A stretch of DNA of 64,000 bases from UBA6623 sp965217195 (GTDB lineage: Bacteria > Acidobacteriota > Terriglobia > Bryobacterales > UBA6623), in the NCBI GenBank assembly GCA_965217195.1, contig CBDCHL010000004.1:558001-622000 (forward strand), read 5' to 3'. Shown here in pieces: positions 58,061 through 64,000 of this stretch. How positions within the stretch are numbered: the first letter of the stretch is position 1; every line of letters begins with the position of its first letter. The position numbers and the translations under genes are program-made. The notes beneath the pieces are model-generated. The model was not told where the DNA came from. It did not search any database and was given only the letters and a program-made list of their open reading frames with translations.

Positions 58061-58729
58061 TTGGAAAACAAAGCCGCCGAACATGAGGCCGGGCAGGCCG
58101 GGGGAAACGTCCTAACCCGCTGGTGTGTGGCGGCCGTACTGGTTTTGCTGCTGATCCTTGGGCCGTTCTTTATCTGGGAAGAGTCGCTCACCGGCTGGAG
58201 CCGGGGTCTACTCGAGAGCGGGTCTTCGCGCTGGGCGATCGGCGCAGTGCTCGCGGCCCTGTTGGCCGGAGACCTAATCTTGCCTATCCCTTCGAGTCTT
58301 CTTAGCACGGCGGCCGGTTCTCTGCTCGGTCTCTGGCCCGGGGCCCTGGTTACTTGGACCGGCATGACGGTCGGTTGCTGGATCGGTTACGGCCTGGGAA
58401 CCGGGCCGGGACGGGCGGCGACACGGCGCTTCGTCGGCGAGCAGGAAATCGACCGCGTCTCGGAACTGCACGCCCGCATCGGCGATTGGATCGTCATTGT
58501 CTTTCGGGCCGTGCCGGTTTTGGCGGAGGCCTCCGTCATCTTCGCGGGCGTCGCCGGCATGCCCGCCAGCCGTTTCTTTTTGATGACGGGACTCTCCAAC
58601 GCGGGCATCGCGATCACATATTCAGCAGTCGGCGTGTACGCCATTGAGACGGAATCGTTCCTGGTTGCGTTTGCCGGGTCGGTTGGGTTACCGGGGTTGG
58701 CAGTGTTGATCTTGCGGCTACGTCGATAG
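58061..58729 (+). CDS. DedA/VTT-domain membrane protein
   Basis: 222 residues from the TTG at 58061, four bases after the symporter stop. The core ILPIPSSLLSTAAGSLLG and WTGMTVGCWIGYGLGTGPG, then VVFRAVPVLAEASVIFAGVAGMP, are the re-entrant helix motifs of the SNARE-associated/VTT superfamily (DedA, TMEM41/64). Members act in lipid scrambling, undecaprenyl-phosphate recycling or envelope homeostasis. Tight spacing suggests one transcript with the symporter. Confidence 0.82.
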   Translation: MENKAAEHEAGQAGGNVLTRWCVAAVLVLLLILGPFFIWEESLTGWSRGLLESGSSRWAIGAVLAALLAGDLILPIPSSLLSTAAGSLLGLWPGALVTWTGMTVGCWIGYGLGTGPGRAATRRFVGEQEIDRVSELHARIGDWIVIVFRAVPVLAEASVIFAGVAGMPASRFFLMTGLSNAGIAITYSAVGVYAIETESFLVAFAGSVGLPGLAVLILRLRR

Positions 58730-58877
58730 CTCACAGCTGACTCGTGTCCTAAGCAGGACCGACATTCGGCGGAACGCCAGGTCGGCGGACGGCCGCGGTG
58801 CCACGGATAGCCTTGCCAAGACCGATTGACAGGTACGCTAGTATCAGAGAAGAGAGGTTCGGATTCCGAGGTTGCCG

Positions 58878-59354
58878 ATGACGCTCGACGAACGCGCAAG
58901 ATGTTTGTGGGAAAAAGGTACCGAACGCCTCATGGCCGGTCGGATCGAAGAAGCCGTCGAGCTCTACGAGGACAGTATCGAGGCCATGCCGACGGCCGAA
59001 GGCTACACGTTCCGCGGATGGGCGGTTTCCTTCCTTGGACGCACTGAAGAGGCTATCGAAGATTGCAAGAAGGCGATTCGCATTGATCCGGAGTTCGGGA
59101 ACCCGTACAACGACATCGGCGTTTACCTGATGCAACAGGGGCGCCTCGACGACGCAGTGCCGTGGTTTCAAACCGCCAAGAAGGCCAAGCGATATGAGCC
59201 GCGCCACAACCCTTACCTCAATATGGGTCGCATCTATCTCTCGAAAGGCGACTCGATGCGGGCGCTCGACGAATTTGTCGGCGCCCTTGATTTGCACCCC
59301 CAAGACTCGACAGCGCTCAAAGCGATCCGCAAGATCGAATACACCGTCAACTGA
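58878..59354 (+). CDS. Tetratricopeptide repeat protein
   Basis: 158 residues from the ATG at 58878, preceded by gaggt at 6 bases. Three to four TPR units are visible (LMAGRIEEAVELYEDSIEAMP, FLGRTEEAIEDCKKAIRIDP, QQGRLDDAVPWFQTAKKA, SKGDSMRALDEFVGALDLHP). There is no signal peptide, so a cytoplasmic protein-interaction role is likely. Its end overlaps the end of the convergent aldo/keto reductase gene by 8 bases. Confidence 0.85.
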   Translation: MTLDERARCLWEKGTERLMAGRIEEAVELYEDSIEAMPTAEGYTFRGWAVSFLGRTEEAIEDCKKAIRIDPEFGNPYNDIGVYLMQQGRLDDAVPWFQTAKKAKRYEPRHNPYLNMGRIYLSKGDSMRALDEFVGALDLHPQDSTALKAIRKIEYTVN

Positions 59355-60750
59355 ATCGTTCGAGAATTGGGCGGCCGTCAACCGGCTCCAACTCAGTAAT
59401 TCCAAACGCGTCGTCGACATAGCTGCGACGCCGCATCCCCACTAGGATTGACGAAAGCCCTTCCAACCCGCTGAGGGTCCGCAGCGCAAGACGACTCAAC
59501 GACTGCTCCGGCGAGTCGTACCCGGCCGCACGCAGTTTGACTCGCACACCGTCAGATTGGCCCTGCTGCTTGGCTCCCAATAACCGCCCAACCTCCCCGA
59601 GCGCCGTGTTGATCGTTTCCACAAAGGCTTGCATCCAGGGCGACCAGGCCGGGTTTTCGGCATGTTGATCGCGCACCGATCCGAGCCAGGATTGGATGGG
59701 CGTGATCAACTCGCTCCCAACGATTGCCTCGGCGTTGCTGAACTTTTGGAGCCCCGGCACAACCCGCAAGAGCAGTTCTGAAACCGTCTCGCCGCTTGGC
59801 AAAGTCGGCGGCTCCCCAAAAGCTTCGGTAAACTCGCGCTCGCGCTCCCGCAAGGCAGACGTCATCGACTCGATCATTGCCGGGCCGGGCGGGCGGTGCC
59901 CAGCCGGCACCCAATCCGCTAGTCGAATCATCCGATCGCGATAGAACGCGTTCAAGGGGCGATTGGCCAACACGCCGATGCCGTGTTCGCGGCAGAAATC
60001 CAACACCGAGAGGCCTTCGTTGTTTGCTTCAAGCGCGCCGCCGGGCTCATAGAGGTTTAACGGCAGTTGGACGACTCGAAAATGATGATCCGGGGAAACG
60101 GCCCGCGCCTCGGCCAAGCAGCGGCTGACGCTCGTCATCGCGCTCGGAGCGGAAGCTGAATCCGGCGGTGCCGGGAGACCGAAGTTGTTCGAGCTGATGC
60201 CGTACCAACGGATCTTCTCGGCGGCAACTTGACTTTCCAGAAATCGAAAGGCTTCTCGCACCCGGCGGTAGAATTCATCGAGGTCTTTCGGTTCGAGTTC
60301 GCGCCGGTGGCGAATGTCTTCGAGAAAATACTCCGGGTTGTGGAGTAAATAGACATCGGCGCTCTCCAGCTGTAAGCGCTCGAGGGAAAGCTCGATCTGG
60401 GTCTCCAGAAATTCAGGGTGAATCGAGTGCCAAATGCCCTGGCCGTACTCGACTACCTCAGGAAAGTTGCGTTGCTCGGCCAAGGCCATATTGCGGCCTT
60501 GGATATAGCCCCCCTTGGTCACCACGATGACGCGGTCACGTGAAATCCCGCGAAGCACCCGTCCGACCAATTCTTCCGACGCGCCATCACCGTAGTTTGC
60601 ACTCGTGTCGATCAGATTCCCGCCGTGGGCCAAATAGGCTCGCATCGCCGCTTCGTGCTCGGAATTGCCGTCGACAACGCGATAGCAACCAAATCCGAGC
60701 ATATGGCAGGAAAGCCCCGTGTCGCCGAGCGGACGAAAGGGTGACCTCAT
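59347..60750 (-). CDS. Aldo/keto reductase with long C-terminal extension
   Basis: 467 residues; canonical members have about 300-330. The first 290 show the TIM-barrel motifs LGFGCYRVVDGN, DTSANYGDGASEELVG (catalytic Asp and Tyr region), VVTKGGY (catalytic Lys), DVYLLHNPEYF (His) and WYGISSNNFG. The last ~170 residues form a helical extension (SELLLRVVPGLQKF, LSRLALRTLSGLEGLSSILVG) that ends with the usual barrel terminus, so the extra part is an insertion before the last strand. Such variants occur in bacteria, but their substrates are unknown. Confidence 0.82.
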   Translation of the reverse strand: MRSPFRPLGDTGLSCHMLGFGCYRVVDGNSEHEAAMRAYLAHGGNLIDTSANYGDGASEELVGRVLRGISRDRVIVVTKGGYIQGRNMALAEQRNFPEVVEYGQGIWHSIHPEFLETQIELSLERLQLESADVYLLHNPEYFLEDIRHRRELEPKDLDEFYRRVREAFRFLESQVAAEKIRWYGISSNNFGLPAPPDSASAPSAMTSVSRCLAEARAVSPDHHFRVVQLPLNLYEPGGALEANNEGLSVLDFCREHGIGVLANRPLNAFYRDRMIRLADWVPAGHRPPGPAMIESMTSALREREREFTEAFGEPPTLPSGETVSELLLRVVPGLQKFSNAEAIVGSELITPIQSWLGSVRDQHAENPAWSPWMQAFVETINTALGEVGRLLGAKQQGQSDGVRVKLRAAGYDSPEQSLSRLALRTLSGLEGLSSILVGMRRRSYVDDAFGITELEPVDGRPILERFS

Positions 60751-61149
60751 CGCGTTTCCCGCCGGGCGCCGTCAGATGTCTTGGGCAGGAGCGACGCGAA
60801 TGCTCCGGCAGCGGATTGCGGGGGAAACGGTTCCATCCGCCCAACCTAACATGTTCCCGATCGGCTTCACCGCACGGGCTGCTTTTCTTGAACCTGCGGG
60901 GCGACGGTCTGGTCTGCGCAATTGATTTGGCCGCGGACCGGACCGACAGAATCGAACAGCACGGGAACCAAACCGCACGGAACGGTGTCTAGACTGGCGA
61001 GCGTTCGATTTCGATACAAGTCTGCGTAGGCCTTTCGATCGCCGCGCGAAGCAACATCGGTCGAGCGATCGGGGTCTCTCCCCGGTCGCGAACAGGCGGC
61101 GATTCCGCCCGGTCGGCCCCGTTGCTCGTGCGCCGGGAAAGGGAACATC
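60751..61149. other. 399-base gap without recognised gene
   Basis: No frame on either strand shows homology or a good start site, and no repeat shared with other gaps was found. The gap separates the divergent aldo/keto reductase gene and the TonB-like gene, so it probably holds both promoters. Confidence 0.4.
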
Positions 61150-61887
61150 ATGTTCGAGCGGGTTTTAGTCGAAAACTTGGAAACGTCTCGGAGACCTTGG
61201 ACAGTCGCGCTCTCCGTTTTGGTTCAGAGTGTTGTCTTGGGAGTAGGTGTGTTGATCCCGTCGGTATCCACCCTCGATTTGCCGGCGGGACAATGGACGA
61301 CGCATTTGCCGGCTCTGCTTCCACCCTCTCCGTCGGCGAGCCCCAAGCCGGCGCAACCTGTCTCGGAGCCGGTGGCGTGTACCTTCGCTACGCAGCTGCC
61401 AAGTGCAATGCCGGACCGAGCGCAGGCGATTCTAGACACAAGCGAAGGCCCGCCGACAATCGGAATCAGCGGCCTCGCCGGCGTATCGGCTCCAATAGGC
61501 ATTTGGGGCGGCTTCGGTTCCGGCCGACTCCGCGCCGCCGTTCCGCCTCCGGCCCCGCCGCCGGAGCCCGAGACGCCGAGAGCGACCCGATCCGACCAGC
61601 CTATCCGCGTTGGAGGCATCGTGCAGCGCGCGAGGTTGGTCTCCCAACCCATGCCGCGTTATCCTCTAGCCGCCCGCGAGGCGCGAATTCAGGGCCTCGT
61701 CCGACTCGAGGCGATCATCGCCGAGAACGGCTCAATTCGCAGCCTGCGAGTGCTTTCCGGTCACCCCTTCTTGATCAGTGCGGCGGTGGACGCCGTCAAG
61801 CAATGGCGCTACCGGCCGACCCTGCTTAACGGCGAAGCGATTGCGGTGATCACGCAAATCGACGTGCGCTTCACGCTTGGCGGGTGA
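61150..61887 (+). CDS. Energy transducer TonB-like protein
   Basis: 245 residues from the ATG at 61150. A single N-terminal hydrophobic segment (WTVALSVLVQSVVLGVGVLIP) anchors it. A Pro-rich spacer (PPPAPPPEPETPRA, residues 135-150) spans the periplasm, and the C-terminal TonB domain reads PRYPLAAREARIQGLVRLEAII, then VKQWRYRPTLLNGE and VRFTLGG. It would couple the proton-motive force to outer-membrane receptors. No ExbB/ExbD gene is in the window. The ending with LNGE and VRFTL is the style of Acidobacteriota proteins. Confidence 0.88.
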   Translation: MFERVLVENLETSRRPWTVALSVLVQSVVLGVGVLIPSVSTLDLPAGQWTTHLPALLPPSPSASPKPAQPVSEPVACTFATQLPSAMPDRAQAILDTSEGPPTIGISGLAGVSAPIGIWGGFGSGRLRAAVPPPAPPPEPETPRATRSDQPIRVGGIVQRARLVSQPMPRYPLAAREARIQGLVRLEAIIAENGSIRSLRVLSGHPFLISAAVDAVKQWRYRPTLLNGEAIAVITQIDVRFTLGG

Positions 61888-61960
61888 AGAAGGATAGCGC
61901 TTACCACCGCACGAGCGGTTTCTCGGTCGCCGCCTGAGTCCGTCACCGCCATAACGATCA

Positions 61961-62563
61961 TCAGCCTACCGACAACGCGCGGAGCGCCGTAATTGGGTCA
62001 AAATCGGCCGCCTGGAACATTGAAATCCCGGCAATGCCGGAGGCGCCGCGCTCCACGCACGCCGTCGCATTCTCAGCGGTAATTCCGCCAATCGCCATCA
62101 CGGGCAATGACACGGCGCGACACACTGATTCGAGAGCATCGAGGCCCTGGGGAGGTCCCCATCGGTTCTTCGAAGGGGTGGCAAATACTGGGCCGAAAAC
62201 GGCGAAATCCACGGCCGCTCGTTCGGCCGCCCGGACTTCCTCGAGCGAATGGGTCGAAACCGCAACCACAAACCCTCGATGTGCGATCTGGCGGATTGCG
62301 TCCGGGGCCACGCTATCTGCTGGTAGGTGCACCCCGGCCGCGCCGGCGGCGATAGCCACGTCGGCCCTTTCGTTGACCATAACTCGTGTGCCCGCCGGGT
62401 TAGGCAGCGCCAGAACGGCGCGCGTCAATTCGAAGAGTTCTCGTCCGGGCAAGTCCTTCTCGCGAATTTGAAGATAGTCGACACCGGCTTGGAGTTGCCT
62501 TTCGACTGATTCCAACAACTTGCCGGCCAGGCTTTGCCGGTCAGTGATCGAATAGAGAATCAC
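61961..62563 (-). CDS. thiE: Thiamine phosphate synthase
   Basis: 200 residues from the GTG at 62563, with ggagggg 8 bases upstream. YSITDR, DYLQIREKDLPG (diphosphate binding), VMVNERADVA, GVHLPADS, VSTHSLEEV, FGPVFATPSKNRWGPPQGL and MAIGGITAEN are all conserved in TenI/ThiE-type barrels. It joins the pyrimidine and thiazole halves of thiamine monophosphate. The GTG overlaps the modC stop by four bases (GTGA), so it is translated with the molybdate transporter genes; no other thi gene is seen. Confidence 0.88.
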   Translation of the reverse strand: MILYSITDRQSLAGKLLESVERQLQAGVDYLQIREKDLPGRELFELTRAVLALPNPAGTRVMVNERADVAIAAGAAGVHLPADSVAPDAIRQIAHRGFVVAVSTHSLEEVRAAERAAVDFAVFGPVFATPSKNRWGPPQGLDALESVCRAVSLPVMAIGGITAENATACVERGASGIAGISMFQAADFDPITALRALSVG

Positions 62564-63684
62564 GCTGCCGACCCCTCCAACCCTTCGGGACCGGGCCGTT
62601 TGCGCGGGAAAATCCAGATCGAGCCGGGCGGGAACTCGAGATGCCAACGCTCTCCAACGGTTACCGGGCCCGAAGCCGCCTGCTGCCGCACAAGCTCCGC
62701 GGCGATGCCGCCGCGAAATTCCAACCGTAGGTGCGTCGGCGTTTCGGTAGTGCCTTCTAAGGCCAGAGTCAAACCCGTCGACGAGTGGCTGTCCGGAGCC
62801 GGACGGGCAACGACTCGCTCTGTGCGAATGCAAAAGAGCAAATCTTCCCCGGAGCGTCGGCCGCTCAAATCCGGGATGGGGAACCGCAGCCCGCGGGCCT
62901 CGATCGCGGGGAATCCGTTTGATTCGCCGCCCGCTGCTGTGCCCTCGAAAATCGGCGCGATACCCAACAGCCGCGCGACTTCGGGCGATGCCGGACTCCC
63001 ATGAATCTCACTGGGCGGTCCGTCTTGAATGATCCGTCCACGATCATAGACCAGCATCCGGTCGCCGAGAGCAAATGCTTCTTCCAGGTCGTGAGTCACC
63101 AAGATCATCGGCAGCCGGTACTGCGCCCGCACTTGAGCCAGCACGTCATAAAGCTGTTCCCGCAAACTGACGTCCAGTCCGCGAGCCGGCTCATCGAGCA
63201 AGATCAGACGCGGCCGGCTCACCAGGATTCGTGCGATTGAGCAACGCTGCCGTTCTCCACCGGACACCTGATGAGGCCGCCGGCCGGCGAGCGAGGCCAG
63301 GCCGAAGCGTTCCAAGGTTTCTTCGATCGTTCCCGCTCCGGCATCCGAGGGCCGGCCACGCGCGGCAAATTCCAGGTTTCCGCGCAAGGTCATATGCGGA
63401 AACAGGGCGTCTTTTTGAAATACGTACCCGATGCGCCTCTTGCGGGAAGCCAATTTCACCCTTGCCGCGCTGTCGAACAGAGTCTCAGTCCCGAAGCAAA
63501 TGCGGCCTCGATCCGGGGCAACGAATCCGGCAATACAATCCAGCGTGAGGGTCTTCCCGGCGCCGCTCGGCCCGAAAAGGACGGTCAGTTCGTCTCGCGT
63601 CTCAAACTCGACCGCTAGATCGAACGGGGCGGACTCCGGTCCGCCCGCGTAGCCCTTCTCGATTGAGACAGTCAACGACTCCAT
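62560..63684 (-). CDS. modC: Molybdate ABC transporter ATPase
   Basis: 374 residues, normal for ModC. Walker A is GPSGAGKTL, the signature VSGGERQRCSIARIL, Walker B LILLDEPARGLD, and the H-loop LVTHDLEEA. The C-terminal part (LLFCIRTERVV, HLRLEFRGGIAAELVRQ) matches a TOBE-type molybdate regulatory domain. With the permease gene 3 bases before it and thiE overlapping its end, it belongs to a mod operon that continues to the right of the window. Confidence 0.93.
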   Translation of the reverse strand: MESLTVSIEKGYAGGPESAPFDLAVEFETRDELTVLFGPSGAGKTLTLDCIAGFVAPDRGRICFGTETLFDSAARVKLASRKRRIGYVFQKDALFPHMTLRGNLEFAARGRPSDAGAGTIEETLERFGLASLAGRRPHQVSGGERQRCSIARILVSRPRLILLDEPARGLDVSLREQLYDVLAQVRAQYRLPMILVTHDLEEAFALGDRMLVYDRGRIIQDGPPSEIHGSPASPEVARLLGIAPIFEGTAAGGESNGFPAIEARGLRFPIPDLSGRRSGEDLLFCIRTERVVARPAPDSHSSTGLTLALEGTTETPTHLRLEFRGGIAAELVRQQAASGPVTVGERWHLEFPPGSIWIFPRKRPGPEGLEGSAA

Positions 63685-63687
63685 GGG

Positions 63688-64000
63688 CTAAAAAGCTTGT
63701 CTTTCGCCGGCACGATTCATCAGAAACAGCACCAGCAGCGCCGTCAACGATAGGATCACGACCAGGACGTTGGCAACGACTGTATTCCCGGACTGATAGG
63801 CATCGTAGATCGCTACGGACATGGTTTGCGTGCGACCGGGAATGTTTCCCGCAATCATGATTGTGACTCCGAAGTCTCCCAGCGCCCGGGCGAAGGCGAA
63901 CACAGCCGCCGCTGCGATTGAACGCCTCGCCAGCGGCAGGGTCACCCTCCAGAAGACTCGCCACTCCCCCGCCCCCAAACTGCGAGCCGCGTTCTCCAAG
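63688..64000 (-). CDS. modB: Molybdate ABC transporter permease, C-terminal part (partial)
   Basis: About 103 residues; the frame runs off the right edge. LENAARSLGAGEWRVFWRVTLP is the EAA loop that contacts ModC, and ALGDFGVTIMIAGNIPGRTQTM is the ModB signature after it; two more helices follow. The stop is 3 bases before modC, so the two genes are co-transcribed. The substrate-binding ModA gene is presumably outside the window. Confidence 0.93.
   Translation of the reverse strand, partial: LENAARSLGAGEWRVFWRVTLPLARRSIAAAAVFAFARALGDFGVTIMIAGNIPGRTQTMSVAIYDAYQSGNTVVANVLVVILSLTALLVLFLMNRAGERQAF

Noticed and set aside
60867..61151. 94-codon minus-strand frame upstream of the TonB-like gene
   Set aside because: No homology signal and composition typical of a random GC-rich frame.

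Overview
The window is GC-rich and densely coded on both strands. It looks like a chromosomal segment of an Acidobacteriota-type bacterium, most plausibly near Bryobacterales/Solibacter. That placement is an inference from gene content and protein style: a TonB-like transducer with an acidobacterial-type C-terminus, an aa3-type oxidase operon with two subunit III genes, hydantoinase/oxoprolinase pairs, several Gfo/Idh/MocA and PQQ-type proteins, a protein kinase remnant, and many palindromic intergenic repeats. No rRNA, tRNA, CRISPR array or complete transposase was recognised.

Layout. 1-2.8 kb: end of a polysaccharide glycosyltransferase cluster (GT2, GT2, GT4/DUF1972), the last gene broken by a one-base frameshift. 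3-10.6 kb: exported beta-propeller protein, PhoD-like phosphatase, guaB, 2'-5' RNA ligase-like protein, a kinase remnant beside a miniature transposable element, a YkvI-like membrane protein and a Gfo/Idh/MocA oxidoreductase. 10.7-15.3 kb (minus strand): aa3-type cytochrome c oxidase operon in the order II-I-III-III-IV, plus a small CxxC membrane protein. 15.6-24.4 kb: mutarotase-like and heparinase-like proteins, hemerythrin, HAD dehalogenase, D-2-hydroxyacid dehydrogenase, class V aminotransferase and RNase J. 24.4-27.1 kb: PglD-like acetyltransferase and a fused GT4-phosphoglycosyl transferase, a compact set for starting a lipid-linked glycan. 27.3-34.8 kb: PpiD/SurA-like isomerase, NarL-type regulator, class III aminotransferase, oxidoreductase, a seven-heme cytochrome and a PQQ-type dehydrogenase.

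35.1-38.6 kb is a decaying accessory island: an SDR remnant, a GT2, a frameshifted FAD oxidoreductase and a broken ORF, bordered by imperfect direct repeats and followed by a non-autonomous insertion element with a long hairpin. 38.6-43.3 kb: NicO-type metal exporter, PQQ-propeller protein, six-repeat FG-GAP protein and YkgJ-type protein. 43.4-47.4 kb: ribose-type ABC importer split into divergent units. 47.6-51.9 kb: HyuA, HyuB and a small Cys-motif protein. 51.9-56.2 kb: frameshifted methyltransferase, SGNH hydrolase and TIM-barrel glycosidase-like protein. 56.2-58.7 kb: a 53-residue membrane protein overlapping a Na+/solute symporter, then a DedA/VTT protein. 58.9-64 kb: TPR protein, aldo/keto reductase, TonB-like protein, and thiE-modC-modB on the minus strand.

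The most unusual layer lies between the genes. At least five families of structured repeats are visible, two with compensatory stem changes between copies. One 180-bp family has clear terminal inverted repeats. Several reading frames are disrupted (near 2528, 37520 and 52230), so either assembly errors or real decay must be considered.
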